A DNA stretch of 64,000 nt from CAVVSD01 sp963757125 (GCA_963757125.1 CAVWQP010000006.1:248001-312000), one strand, 5' to 3'; shown: positions 8,075-17,607, numbered from the stretch's first letter. Made by a program: numbers and translations. The notes: generated by a model from the sequence alone, not told the origin.

Positions 8075-8893
8075 ATGGAGATCGGTCTGTACGGGGTCTG
8101 CACCGACGAGACGCTGCGACCCGACGAGATGGCGAGGCTCATCGAGGACGCGGGCTTCGATGCGCTCGCGATCGGCGAGCACACGCACGTCCCTTCGAGC
8201 CGCGAGTCGCCGTACCCGGGCGGCGATCTGCCCGAGGGCTACACGCGCACGCTGGACCTCTTCATCGCGCTGAACACGGCGGCCCTCGCGACGACCCGGC
8301 TGAAGGTCAGCTCGTCGATCCTGCAGCTCGCGCAGCGCGACGCGATCACCACCGCCAAGGAGGCCGCCAGCCTCGACTACCTCTCGGGCGGCCGCCTGGC
8401 CCTCATCGTCGGCCACGGCTGGAACATCGAGGAGATGCGCAACCACGGCGTCGACCCGGATCGCCGCTACGACATCGTGCGGGAGAAGATGCTCGCGATG
8501 CGCGCGATCTTCGACAACGACGTCGCGTCCTTCCACGGCGAGTTCGTGAACTTCGACGACATCTGGTCCTGGCCCAAGCCCGTGCAGCAGGGCGGCGTCC
8601 CGCTGATCTACGGCGGCAACTCGCCGGGCTCGGAGGAGCGCGCGCTCGCCTATGCCGACGGCTGGGCTCCGATCAACGCGCCGGGGATCCTCGAGCGCGT
8701 CGCCGCGTTCACGTCCGAGAACCCCGGTGTGCCGGTGCACGTCGCCGGCGTGGCGACCGATCCGGCCGAGATCGAGGCCTACGCGCAGGCGGGCGCCGCG
8801 CGCGCGGTGCTCGGCTTCGGCCACGTGCGCCCCGGCGGCGCGGAGCCGATCCTGGAGGAGCTGCGCAAGACCGTGGACGTGGCCGTCGGTTAG
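8075..8893 (+). CDS. LLM class F420-dependent oxidoreductase, copy 2
   Basis: A 272-residue paralog of the preceding gene with the same landmarks (GEHTHVPSSRESPYPGG, LIVGHGWNIEEMRNHGVD, YGGNSPGSEERALAYADGW). ATG 8075 is preceded by GAGAGGGAG. Retention of two full-length copies with separate upstream regions suggests different substrates or induction rather than simple redundancy. The start codon of a cupin protein follows its stop immediately, indicating cotranscription. Confidence 0.85.
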   Translation: MEIGLYGVCTDETLRPDEMARLIEDAGFDALAIGEHTHVPSSRESPYPGGDLPEGYTRTLDLFIALNTAALATTRLKVSSSILQLAQRDAITTAKEAASLDYLSGGRLALIVGHGWNIEEMRNHGVDPDRRYDIVREKMLAMRAIFDNDVASFHGEFVNFDDIWSWPKPVQQGGVPLIYGGNSPGSEERALAYADGWAPINAPGILERVAAFTSENPGVPVHVAGVATDPAEIEAYAQAGAARAVLGFGHVRPGGAEPILEELRKTVDVAVG

Positions 8894-9697
8894 GTGGCCG
8901 TCGCGGCCGTCCAGCCGCCGTGGGCCACGCTCGTGGACCCCGCCGACAGGGCGTGGATCCGCGCGGCGAACTTCGCCATCGCGTGCCAGGCCGTGCGGGG
9001 CGGTGACCGCCTCGCGCTGACCGGCCTGCCCGACGAGCACCTCGCGATGCTCGTCGGGACCGGCGCGCGCATCGAGACCGCCTCGGGGATCGTGCAGGCT
9101 CCGGCGGACGCCCTGGTGATCGTCGAGCCGGGCGACAGCGTCATCGAGCCCGACGGCGACGGCCGCGTCGTCCGCGTCGTGACGACGCGCGCCCGTGACG
9201 TCGCGCGCGACAGCGTCAACGCCGACGCATACCGCGACCACCCAGAGGCGGTGACGCCCCTCGGGCCGCCGGTCATCGGCCCGGGCACCCGCATCCACGC
9301 GCTCGCCGACCACCCGGCCGGCGAGGGGGAGATGCGCGTCTTCCGCTCCGGCGACCTCATGATCAACGTCTTCGGGCCGCGCACCCGGCGGCGCGACCCC
9401 GCCCGGCTGTCACCCCACTGGCACGACGACCTCGAGCAGGGGTCGGTCGTGCTCGAGGGCACCTGGATCCACCACCTGCGCTACCCGTGGGCGCCCGACA
9501 GCGGCACGTGGCGGCCGGATGCGCACCTGCGCTGCGGCGCGCCGAGCGTGACGATCATCCCCGCGGGCGTCGAGCACACCTCGCAGGACACGGGCGACGG
9601 CGGGTCGTGGCTCGTCGACGTCTTCGCGCCGCCGCGCGCGGACTTCCTCGCAAGGGGGATCGTCCGCAACGCGGCGGAGTACGACGTCAGCGGATGA
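8894..9697 (+). CDS. Cupin-domain protein
   Basis: A 267-residue protein. GTG 8894 directly follows the TAG of the LLM gene, so the two are coupled. The C-terminal half holds a cupin-like metal site: SPHWHDDLEQGSVVLEG supplies His, His and Glu, and a late PAGVEHTS supplies the fourth His. The N-terminal half resembles a second, metal-free barrel. Probably a metal-dependent dioxygenase, isomerase or sensor acting on the LLM pathway's compound; I do not recognise a specific family. Its 3' end overlaps the convergent EthD gene by 11 bases. Confidence 0.65.
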   Translation: MAVAAVQPPWATLVDPADRAWIRAANFAIACQAVRGGDRLALTGLPDEHLAMLVGTGARIETASGIVQAPADALVIVEPGDSVIEPDGDGRVVRVVTTRARDVARDSVNADAYRDHPEAVTPLGPPVIGPGTRIHALADHPAGEGEMRVFRSGDLMINVFGPRTRRRDPARLSPHWHDDLEQGSVVLEGTWIHHLRYPWAPDSGTWRPDAHLRCGAPSVTIIPAGVEHTSQDTGDGGSWLVDVFAPPRADFLARGIVRNAAEYDVSG

Positions 9698-10382
9698 CGC
9701 GCTCCTCCAGCACGGCGCTCATGCCCTCGAGCGCGTCCATCCGCAGGAAGTTGAAGCCGTCGGCGGCGAGCTCGTCCCACGCCTCCGACTCCTGCGACCG
9801 CAGGTAGGCGTCGCGGTCGGCGTACCAGCACTCGGAGAACCCGTCGAACGCCGGCAGCTCGTCGATGATGCCCTCGAGGTCCATCGACGCCACCGCGAGG
9901 TTCTGCACGTAGCGGTCGATGCCCGGCGCGCGCAGCGCGATCGGCGCGTGGACGTCGCGCCAGTGCGCGACCGCCTCCTCGCGCGGCATCCCCTCGCGGA
10001 ACTTCGCGAACCAGACGACCTTGTACGGGCTGCGCGGCCCGTCGCGCATCACGCGCTCCTCGAGCACGCCGCTCATCCCGTCCATGGAGTCCATCTCGAA
10101 GACGTTCGCGCCGTCCACGCCGATGTCGGCGAACTCCTGCGACGCGAGCGCCGCCTCGAACGCCGCCCGGTCGTCGTACTCGTGCACCGAGTAGCCGTCG
10201 AACGCGACGTCCGCGGTGCTCTCGCCCTGCGCGCCGATCGCGCCCACGACGTGGTTCTGGACGTAGCTGCGCATCGAGCCGACCTTCAGGCCCAGCGGGC
10301 CGTGGGTCTCCGTCCAGTACGCGCGCATCTCCTCGCGGGGGCGATCCGCGCGGAGCCGCGCGACCCAGACGACCTTGATCAT
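9687..10382 (-). CDS. Tandem EthD-domain protein
   Basis: A 231-residue protein made of two homologous EthD-type ferredoxin-fold halves. The first begins IKVVWVARLRADRPREEM and ends GMSGVLEERVMR; the second begins YKVVWFAKFREGMPREEA and ends GMSAVLEERVIR. EthD and related dimeric alpha-beta barrel proteins accompany oxygenases in ether, polyketide and steroid breakdown. The internal repeat would let one chain mimic a dimer. ATG 10382 overlaps the upstream dehydrogenase stop (ATGA). Confidence 0.8.
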   Translation of the reverse strand: MIKVVWVARLRADRPREEMRAYWTETHGPLGLKVGSMRSYVQNHVVGAIGAQGESTADVAFDGYSVHEYDDRAAFEAALASQEFADIGVDGANVFEMDSMDGMSGVLEERVMRDGPRSPYKVVWFAKFREGMPREEAVAHWRDVHAPIALRAPGIDRYVQNLAVASMDLEGIIDELPAFDGFSECWYADRDAYLRSQESEAWDELAADGFNFLRMDALEGMSAVLEERVIR

Positions 10383-12037
10383 GCCGCGGCCGGGACGCGG
10401 TCGCCGGCGATGCTCCGCGCCGCCACGAGGCCGAACCCCACGTACGGGCCCCAGGTGGACCCGCCGGACCAGTACGCCTGGCCCGACGCGGACGCGACGC
10501 AGTTGCCCACCCCGTACAGCCCGGGCACCGGCACGTCGAGACCGTCGAGGATCTGCATCGACGGGTTGACCTTCGGCCCGCCCTTCGTCTCGATGGACCC
10601 CGGCGCGAGGATCGTCGCGTAGTAGGGGCCCTCGGCGGCGAGGGGGTACATCGTCTCGTTCGGCAGGTCGTTGTCGTCGGCCCGGCCGCCGTGCATGAGC
10701 AGCTCGATCGCCGACTCGCCGCGGTGGAACTCCGGGTCGGCGCCGCTCCGGGCGTACCCGTCGAAGCGCTCGATCGTCGCGCGGAGCTGCTCGAGGAAGT
10801 CGTCGGCGAGCTCCACGCCGCCGACGCGGCCGGAGAACGTGGCGAGACGTTCCCGCAGGAGGTCGACGAGCTCCTCGAGCGTGTCGGCGCGCAGGAGGTA
10901 CTTCGACTCCTGGCCCACCGGCGGGATGAAGTTGCCCGCCTGGTGGTCCATCGGCGCGTCGCCGCGGGCGAAGCGCGACCGCGCGCGCTCGTCGAGGATC
11001 GCGAACTGGAGGAAGTTGGGGTACTCGGCCCGGGCAGGGTCCCAGGCGAAGTGCGACTGCGTGCGGTCGTTGTACGTCGTCTTCTCGTTGCAGGCGCGGC
11101 GCCCGTACTTGTTCACGCTGAAGACGCTGTCGCCGATGAGCGAGAAGTTCGCGATGAGCGCCGGGTCCTCGTCGAGCGCCTGCTCGAGCACGACCGGCGC
11201 GCCCCACGCCGAGTGCATGTGCAGCAGCGGGAGCCCGAGCGCCTTGGCGACGGGGATGATGTCGCCCTCGCTCGTGCGCGCCGCGCAGCCGCCGACGTAC
11301 ATCCCGTTGAGGTACTCCCGCGCCCAGCGCTCGCTGTGCGTGAAGCCACCGCTCGCGAACACGACCGCCCGGTCGCCGCGGACGCGGACCTCCTCGCCGT
11401 CGTGGTCGGCCAGCACGCCCACCACGCGCCCCGACTCGTCGACGAACACGCTCTGGGCCGGATGCTCGGTCAGCAGCGTCCCGCCGTGGCTCGTGATCCA
11501 CTCGAGGAGCCGCCCGATCGCGACGCGGCCGACGACGATCTCGCCGGCGTCGTCGACGGAGAAGATGACCCGGCCGAAGCGCCGCTTGTCCTCGGGCAGC
11601 TCGTTGTAGCTCGGCCAGTCGGGCTGGTGGCCCACCTGCATCGCGCCCAGCTCCACGAGCCGCTCGAGCGACGCCGCGGCGTTGTCGTAGTAGGCCTCGA
11701 TGATCCGGTGCTCCCACTCCGGGAGCCCGAACTGCGGGTCGGCGGCGTCGTAGAGCAGCGGCCGGCCGACCCGGGCGAGGAAGCGGATGAAGTCCTCGCG
11801 CGGATCGTCCTCGCCGAGGGCCTGCAGGAAGTGGTTGGCGGGGATCATCATCCCGCCCGCGGCCTTCGCGCTCGTCCCGCCGCCGTCGCCGGACTTCTCG
11901 ACCATGACGACGGACAGGCCGGCGTCGAGGCAGTGGACGGCGGTCGAGCAGCCGGCGATGCCGGTGCCGATGACGACGACGTCAGCCTGGTGATCCCAGG
12001 GCGTGGCGTCGTCTGCGGTGAGGACAGGGGCGGACAT
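10379..12037 (-). CDS. FAD-dependent oxidoreductase, fumarate reductase / 3-ketosteroid dehydrogenase type
   Basis: A 552-residue flavoprotein. The FAD-binding motif is VVVIGTGIAGCSTAVHCLDAG, shortened here as GTGIAG, with EKSGDGGGTSAKAAGG after it. The C-terminal YGVGNCVASASGQAYWSGG closes the FAD site as in the succinate dehydrogenase/ketosteroid dehydrogenase superfamily. ATG 12037 has a weak AGGGG upstream; the in-frame extension to 12115 would overlap the preceding gene. It overlaps the EthD gene by four bases, so the two probably work together on a hydrophobic substrate, steroid- or terpenoid-like by family analogy. Confidence 0.82.
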   Translation of the reverse strand: MSAPVLTADDATPWDHQADVVVIGTGIAGCSTAVHCLDAGLSVVMVEKSGDGGGTSAKAAGGMMIPANHFLQALGEDDPREDFIRFLARVGRPLLYDAADPQFGLPEWEHRIIEAYYDNAAASLERLVELGAMQVGHQPDWPSYNELPEDKRRFGRVIFSVDDAGEIVVGRVAIGRLLEWITSHGGTLLTEHPAQSVFVDESGRVVGVLADHDGEEVRVRGDRAVVFASGGFTHSERWAREYLNGMYVGGCAARTSEGDIIPVAKALGLPLLHMHSAWGAPVVLEQALDEDPALIANFSLIGDSVFSVNKYGRRACNEKTTYNDRTQSHFAWDPARAEYPNFLQFAILDERARSRFARGDAPMDHQAGNFIPPVGQESKYLLRADTLEELVDLLRERLATFSGRVGGVELADDFLEQLRATIERFDGYARSGADPEFHRGESAIELLMHGGRADDNDLPNETMYPLAAEGPYYATILAPGSIETKGGPKVNPSMQILDGLDVPVPGLYGVGNCVASASGQAYWSGGSTWGPYVGFGLVAARSIAGDRVPAAA

Positions 12038-12041
12038 GCCC

Positions 12042-13133
12042 CTAATCAGACCGTCCTTCCACCCGGAGCGCAACCCTCCGGTACTCGGCGAGGGCCGGCT
12101 TGTCGACCGGCGCATCGGTGCCGGGAGGACCGAGCTTGCGCAGGCCCGACCACGAGAACGAGTTCGGCGAGTCGCGGTCGGCCGAGAGCCACGTGTACCA
12201 GAAGATCTGCCGGATCCGGGCGCTCTGGCGGATGCGCAGCAGGGCCGCGTAGGCGTTGCGCAGCCGGGACGCCTGGCCCGCCTCCGTCGTCTCGAAGCCG
12301 ATCGTGTTCTTCGTCTTGCCCTTGGCCGACGGCCACGTGAGCTCGGAGATGATGAGGCCCTTGCGGCGGTCGTCGTAGCGGGCCATCGCCTCGCGGTTCA
12401 GCCGCACGATCTTCAGGACGTTCGACAGGCGGCCGCTGAACGGGTGGACGGCCGCCGTGTCGAACCAGCGCCGCGCGCCGGCGCGGTAGGCGTCCGCGAG
12501 CGCGCGCCACGAGAAGTTGGCGAATCCGGCGAGCACGACCTCCGAGCCGGGGTCGGCGGCCTTGAGCGCGCGGTAGGAGGCCTGCAGGAGCTTCACGTAG
12601 CGCTTCGCGAAGGGCCGCGGCGACTCCCAGTACGTGTCGATGTTCGGCTCGTTCCAGATCTGCCACTGGCGCTGGGGGTTGCGCGGGAGGTCGGGCCGAG
12701 CCGCCCAGAACGTCCCCTGCGGCCCGTAGCGCGCGACGAGCGCGGTCAGGAACGCCGTGTAGGCGGCGTCGCCGCGCGGGGGCGAGGCGATCTTCGCCGG
12801 GTCCTCCCGGTCCCACGCGGGCGCGCGGATGACGACGGGCAGGATCCTGAGGTGGTTCGCCGCCGCCATCGCGACGACGCGGTCGGTGCCCGCCCAGTCG
12901 ATCGGGCCGTCGCGCGTCGGCTGCAGGTCGGCCCAGTAGATGACGATCCGGATCGCCTCGACGCCGTTCTGCTGCATGAGCGTGCCCTCGCGCGAGATGT
13001 CGGTGATCCCCTGGTCGACGAGGGGACCGTCGGCCATCACGCCCATGAAGCCCTCAGGGACCTCACGGGGAGCGGCCTGGGCGCTCGGGGCGAGCAGCAG
13101 CGCGACGAGGATGGCGAGCAGGAGTGCGGGCAC
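12042..13133 (-). CDS. Secreted cellulase-family (GH-A clan) glycoside hydrolase
   Basis: A 363-residue protein with an N-terminal hydrophobic export segment ending PSAQA. It has a (beta/alpha)8 catalytic domain with acid/base Glu in WQIWNEPN (near residue 160) and probable nucleophile Glu in LIISELTWPS (near 263). GTG 13133 gives the best signal peptide although its n-region lacks positive charge, so a missed start is possible. Its position opposite a GT4 and beside polysaccharide genes suggests trimming of the strain's own exopolysaccharide, as PslG-like enzymes do (inference). Confidence 0.75.
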   Translation of the reverse strand: MPALLLAILVALLLAPSAQAAPREVPEGFMGVMADGPLVDQGITDISREGTLMQQNGVEAIRIVIYWADLQPTRDGPIDWAGTDRVVAMAAANHLRILPVVIRAPAWDREDPAKIASPPRGDAAYTAFLTALVARYGPQGTFWAARPDLPRNPQRQWQIWNEPNIDTYWESPRPFAKRYVKLLQASYRALKAADPGSEVVLAGFANFSWRALADAYRAGARRWFDTAAVHPFSGRLSNVLKIVRLNREAMARYDDRRKGLIISELTWPSAKGKTKNTIGFETTEAGQASRLRNAYAALLRIRQSARIRQIFWYTWLSADRDSPNSFSWSGLRKLGPPGTDAPVDKPALAEYRRVALRVEGRSD

Positions 13134-13146
13134 GAGGGCGGCACGG

Positions 13147-13152
13147 TAGCTT
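13147..13152 (+). promoter_or_regulatory. -10-like element TAGCTT for the GT4 gene
   Basis: TAGCTT lies 8 bases before ATG 13161 and no ribosome site is visible, consistent with a leaderless transcript. The element falls within the 27 bases separating this start from the divergent hydrolase start. Confidence 0.4.
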
Positions 13153-13160
13153 GCCCGCCC

Positions 13161-14330
13161 ATGACGGGGGCAGCCGGACCACGCGTGGCTCTCGTCCACG
13201 ACTTCCTCCTGGATCTGCGGGGTGCCGAGCGCGTGTTCCTCGTGCTCTGCGACCTGTTCCCCGACGCGGACGTGTTCACGGCGGTCTACGACGAGGAGGG
13301 GACGGAGGGCAGGTTCGCGCACAGGAACGTCAACACGTCGTTCCTGCAGCGGGTGCGGCCGACCGCGAGGACGTTCCGCGCGCTGCTGCCGCTGTACCCG
13401 TACGCGATGGAGGCGCTCGACCTCGAGAGCTACGACCTCGTCGTGTCCTCCTCGAGCGCCTGGGCGCACGGCGTCATCACCGGCGACCACGCGGTCCACG
13501 TCTGCTACTGCCACAACCCGTTCCGCTACGCCTGGAACGCCCGCGAGCAGGCGCTGGCGGGCCGCGCCGCCCCGAGCCGCGCGGCGCTGTCGGTCATCTT
13601 CCGCCGCTGGCGCGAGTGGGACTGGATCGCGGCCCAGCGCGTCGACCGCTACGTGGCGAACTCGGAGACGACGAAGTCGCGGATCGCGCACTACTTCGGA
13701 CGCGAGGCGACGGTCCTCTACCCGCCCGTGCAGACCGAGCGCTTCGCGCCGGGGACGCCGGGCGACGACTACGTCGTGCTCGCCGAGCTCATGGCCCACA
13801 AGCGCCTGGATCTCGCGGTGCAGGCGTTCACGCGCATGAACCGGCCGCTCACCGTGATCGGCGACGGGCCCGATGCGCGGCGTCTCCGGCGCATGGCGGG
13901 GCCGACCGTGCGGTTCGCCGGCCGGATCGGCGACGCGGAGGTCGCCGCGCGCCTCGCGTCCTGCCGCGCGCTCGTCGTCACCGCGACCGAGGAGTTCGGG
14001 ATCGCCGCGATCGAGGCGCAGGCAGCGGGCCGGCCCGTCATCGCGCTGCGCGCGGGCGGCGTGCGCGAGACGCTCGTCGAGGGCGTGACGGGCGCGTTCT
14101 TCGACGAGCCCGATCCGGACGCCCTCGTGGCGGCCGTCCTCGCGTTCGACGATCGCGCCGTCGACCCGCAGGCGTGCGTCGCGAACGCCGAGCGCTTCGG
14201 GGTCGCGCGCTTCGCGGAGGGGATCGCCGAGGTCGTCGCGGACGCGAGGCGCGCGCCGCGGCCTCACGCGGACACCCGCGGCCACGCCCGCTCGCGCAGC
14301 ACGCCGCAGCGGCGCGGCGCCCGGGACTGA
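13161..14330 (+). CDS. Glycosyltransferase family 4 (mannosyltransferase-like)
   Basis: A 389-residue GT-B enzyme. It opens VALVHDFLLDLRGAERVFL and contains VCYCHNPFRYAWN and NSETTKSRI, a set seen in WbaZ/mannosyl-type GT4 enzymes. The donor site is ATEEFGIAAIEAQAAGRPVI. ATG 13161 is preferred. The C-terminal tail (after about residue 365) is Arg/Pro-rich and probably disordered. It is followed after 4 bases by a GT2, forming a two-gene sugar-assembly unit. Confidence 0.87.
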   Translation: MTGAAGPRVALVHDFLLDLRGAERVFLVLCDLFPDADVFTAVYDEEGTEGRFAHRNVNTSFLQRVRPTARTFRALLPLYPYAMEALDLESYDLVVSSSSAWAHGVITGDHAVHVCYCHNPFRYAWNAREQALAGRAAPSRAALSVIFRRWREWDWIAAQRVDRYVANSETTKSRIAHYFGREATVLYPPVQTERFAPGTPGDDYVVLAELMAHKRLDLAVQAFTRMNRPLTVIGDGPDARRLRRMAGPTVRFAGRIGDAEVAARLASCRALVVTATEEFGIAAIEAQAAGRPVIALRAGGVRETLVEGVTGAFFDEPDPDALVAAVLAFDDRAVDPQACVANAERFGVARFAEGIAEVVADARRAPRPHADTRGHARSRSTPQRRGARD

Positions 14331-14334
14331 GCGG

Positions 14335-15285
14335 GTGCGCGTCGCCGTCGTCGTCCCGTGCCGGGACGGGCGTCGCTGGCTGCCGGGGCTGCTGGCGTCG
14401 GTGCGCGAGCAGACCCGCCCGGCCGACCGGGTGCTCGTCGTCGACGACGCATCCGGCGACGGCTCCGCCGACGTCGCTCGTGCGGAGGGAGCGGAGGTCC
14501 TCGAGCTGAGCCGCAACGTCGGCTTCGCCGCGGCGGCCAACCGGGGGATCGCGGCGGCGGCCGATGCGGACGCCGTGGCGCTCGTGAACACCGACGTGGT
14601 CCTCACGCCGGACTGGCTCGCGCGGACGGTGCGGCGGCTCGAGCCCGATGTCGCCGCGGTGGCGACGAAGATGGTCGCGCTGGACGATCCGGGGCTCCTC
14701 GACGACTGCGGCGACGTGCTGCGCCGCGACGGCGTCTGCGAGCAGCGCGGCCACGGCCGCCGCGACACCGGCGCGTACGACGAGCCCGGCGACGTCTTCG
14801 CGGCGTGCGCCGGGGCGGCGCTGTACCGGCGACAGGCCGTGCTCGACGCCGGCGGCTTCGAGGAGTCGTTCTTCGCCTACCTGGAGGACGTCGACCTGGG
14901 GCTGCGGCTGCGCACCGCCGGCTGGCGCTGCGCGTACGAGCCCGCGGTCGCCCGCCACGCCGGGCAGGGGTCCTCGGCGGCGCTGCGCCGGCCGGTCGGT
15001 CGGCTCGTCGCACGCAACACGCTGCTGCTCGTCGCGCGTCACTTCCCCGCGCGCTGGGCCGGCCCCGTCGCCTACCGCCAGGCGGCGTGGCTGTGGCACG
15101 CCGCGCGCGGCGGCCGGCTGGGCGAGCACGCGGGCGGGCTGGCGGACGCGGTTCCGCTGCTGCCGGGCGCGCTGCGCGCGCGCCGCGATCTGCGCGCGGT
15201 GACGCGCGTCCGCGTCGAGGACGTGGTGCCCGACCTGCCCTGGCGCGGCCCGCGCGCCGGAGGGCATCCGGACAACGTGCGCTAG
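14335..15285 (+). CDS. Glycosyltransferase family 2
   Basis: A 316-residue GT-A enzyme starting at GTG 14335 (MRVAVVVPCRDGRRW). Landmarks are VVDDASGDGS, NRGIAAAADADAVALVNTD at the DxD-like position, and the catalytic FFAYLEDVDLGLRL. It resembles rhamnosyl/glucosyl GT2 enzymes of cell-wall polysaccharide assembly and has a basic C-terminal region. It is the second gene of the GT4-GT2 unit. Its TAG stop forms CTAG with an out-of-frame TAG of the convergent GGDEF-EAL gene. Confidence 0.85.
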   Translation: MRVAVVVPCRDGRRWLPGLLASVREQTRPADRVLVVDDASGDGSADVARAEGAEVLELSRNVGFAAAANRGIAAAADADAVALVNTDVVLTPDWLARTVRRLEPDVAAVATKMVALDDPGLLDDCGDVLRRDGVCEQRGHGRRDTGAYDEPGDVFAACAGAALYRRQAVLDAGGFEESFFAYLEDVDLGLRLRTAGWRCAYEPAVARHAGQGSSAALRRPVGRLVARNTLLLVARHFPARWAGPVAYRQAAWLWHAARGGRLGEHAGGLADAVPLLPGALRARRDLRAVTRVRVEDVVPDLPWRGPRAGGHPDNVR

Positions 15286-17532
15286 ACGCGGTCGCCCAGC
15301 GAGGAGCGCCCGGAAGTCCAGGTCGGGCAGCGGCGGGCTGAGGTGGTAGCCCTGCGCGACGTCGCAGCCCCACGAGGCGAGCAGCTCCCACGCCTCCGCG
15401 GACTCGACGCCCTCGGCGACGACCCGCAGGTCGAGGTTGTGCGCGAGCTCGACCGTCGAGCGGACGATCGCAGCGTCGCCGGCGTCGTCGAGGAGATCGG
15501 TGATGAAGGAGCGGTCGATCTTCAGCTCGCGCACCGGGAGGCGCTTGAGCATGCCGAGCGACGAGTAGCCGGTGCCGAAGTCGTCGAGCGAGAGGTCGAT
15601 GCTCAGCTCGGACAGCCGCGCGAGCACGTCCTGGGCGCGCTCGGGGTCCGTCATGATCGTCTCCTCGGTGAGCTCGAGACCGAGCACGCCCTCGGGGGCG
15701 TCCCAGCGCTCCAGCAGCTCGGCGACGTCGTCCGGGAAGCGCACGTCGAGCAGCGTCCCGGCGGACGTGTTCACCGCCACGGGGACGTGCAGCCCGTCCT
15801 CGCGCCACGCGCGCTCGGCCCGCAGCGCCTGGTCGATCACCTCGAGCGTCAGCAGCCGGCCGAGGCCGGAGCGCTCGACGAGCGGCACGAACTCGGCGGG
15901 CGGGACGAGGCCGCGCTCGGGATGCTCCCAGCGCACGAGGGCCTCCGCGCCGAGGATCCGGCCGGTGCGCAGGCACGCCTTGGGCTGGAAGTGCAGGACG
16001 AGCTCGCCATCCGTGATCGCGGCCTGCAGCTCGGCCGCCAGCGCAAGTCGCTCGCGGCTGTGGCCGTCGCGCTCGGGCGCGTAGACCTCGACCCCGTTGC
16101 GGTTGGCCTTGGCGTGGTACATCGCGACGTCGGCGTGGCGCAGGATCTCCTCGCGCCCGCCCGAGTCGGTGCCGGCGACGCCGATGCTCGCCCGGACCGG
16201 CAGGAGCAGGTCGTCCAGGCACAGCGGCTCGTCGAGCGCGTCGAGCAGGCGCCGCGCGACGGCCAGGCCGTCGGACTCGGTCGCTCCGGATCGGAGCACG
16301 ACCGCGAACTCGTCGCCGCCGAGGCGGCTCAGCGTGCCGTCGTCGCCCAGCGCGCGGCCGAGGCGCTGCGCCACCGCGACGAGCGCGTCGTCGCCGGCGT
16401 GGTGGCCGAGCGTGTCGTTGAGCTCCTTGAAGCGGTCGAGGTCGATCATCAGGGCGGTCACGGGGCCCGCCTCGCACCGCGCGTCGAGCTCGGCGTAGGC
16501 GCTGCGGCGGTTGGGGAGGCCCGTGAGCTCGTCGGTCAGCGCCTGGCGGCGGCTGTCGGCCAGGGCGACGTTCTCGCGGAACGCGATCGCGGCGCGCACG
16601 CCGATGAGCCCGATCGCGGCGGTCAGCAGCGCCATCGCCACGGGCGTGAGGGTGCCGAGCGTGTCGAGCACGAGCAGGGCCAGCACGACGCCGAACAGGA
16701 CGACCGGCACCGCCAGAGCGGGCCAGCCGCTGAGCGCGCGCTGCCGCGGGCGTTGCGTGGGCCGCAGCGCCGCCGCGACGAGGCAGGCGGCGCCCATGCT
16801 GAACACGATGGCGAGCGGCCCGGTCGTCGTGCCCGGCGCGGTGCCGTCGGTGGAACCCAGCGCGAAGACCGCGTCGCCGAGCGCGGTCAGCGTCACGCCG
16901 CCGGCGATCCGCCACCAGACGCCGCCAGGGTGGCCGCCGTGCAGCACGACGACGCAGATCACGAGTGCCAGCAGCACGACGTCCGCGGCGGGGAACGCGA
17001 TGGTCACGGCAGCCGCCGAGGCGGTGCCGCCGGCATCCAGGAGCGGCGTGAACACCCAGTGCGCGCCGACCGCGCCGAGCAGCAGGATGCCGACCGCGCC
17101 GTCCAGCCACGCGGCGCGCGGGATCCGGTGCAGTCCGGAGCGGGCCAGCAGGAAGAACGCCACGTACTGGCCGACGTAGAACAAGATCAGGCCCGCGTCC
17201 GAGGCCGACGGGAACGGCAGCTCCTCGCCGGTCGGCGACGCGAGCGTCGCGACGAGCCGGCCCGCTGTCCACGCGGCCAGGCCGAGGCCGAGCGCGAGCC
17301 AGGCCGCGCGGGCCTCCCGGAGGCTGACGGCCCGCCAGAGGACGAGGACCGCCGCGTTCAGCATGAGGAGGAACTGCACCCCCTCGTGCACGTCGATCGG
17401 CAGGACGAGGCCGTCCGTCGCCCAGCCCACCCCGAGCACGACGAGGTACGCCGCGACGACCGTGGCGAACACGGCCCACGCGCGGCGAAGGGGGAGGGAC
17501 AGGCGGGGGTCCGCGAGCATCACCTCCGGCAT
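15282..17532 (-). CDS. GGDEF-EAL cyclic di-GMP protein, multi-pass membrane (apparent 3' frameshift)
   Basis: About 750 residues: some eight or nine N-terminal membrane helices, a GGDEF domain with intact RLGGDEFAV (near residue 405), and an EAL domain with intact EALVRW (near 530) and DDFGTGYSSL. It could therefore make and degrade cyclic di-GMP, or use one domain as a sensor. The EAL fold ends at PLPDLDFRALLAG, but the frame then runs on antisense through the GT2 gene. Removing one G at 15295-15297 would give AGDRV and stop at 15282, sharing CTAG with the GT2 stop. The given 3' end assumes that correction, so the interval is not a multiple of three. Confidence 0.8.
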
Positions 17533-17559
17533 CGGCGGCCCGCGGGTCTGGGCCAGGGT

Positions 17560-17589
17560 CGCCTGGACGGGCTTACGACCGTCCAGGCG
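17560..17589 (-). terminator. Hairpin downstream of msrB
   Basis: CGCCTGGACGG (17560-17570) pairs perfectly with 17579-17589 around an 8-base loop. It lies about 18 bases past the msrB stop and before the GGDEF-EAL start on the same strand. No U-run follows, as is common in high-GC genomes. Confidence 0.6.
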
Positions 17590-17607
17590 CCCGGCCGCTC
17601 GACTCAG

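Noticed and set aside
14038..15281. Long in-frame continuation of the GGDEF-EAL gene antisense to GT2 and GT4
   Set aside because: The EAL domain is complete before it, the extension reads as Arg/Ala/Pro-rich antisense sequence, and a one-base correction gives a natural stop sharing CTAG with GT2.
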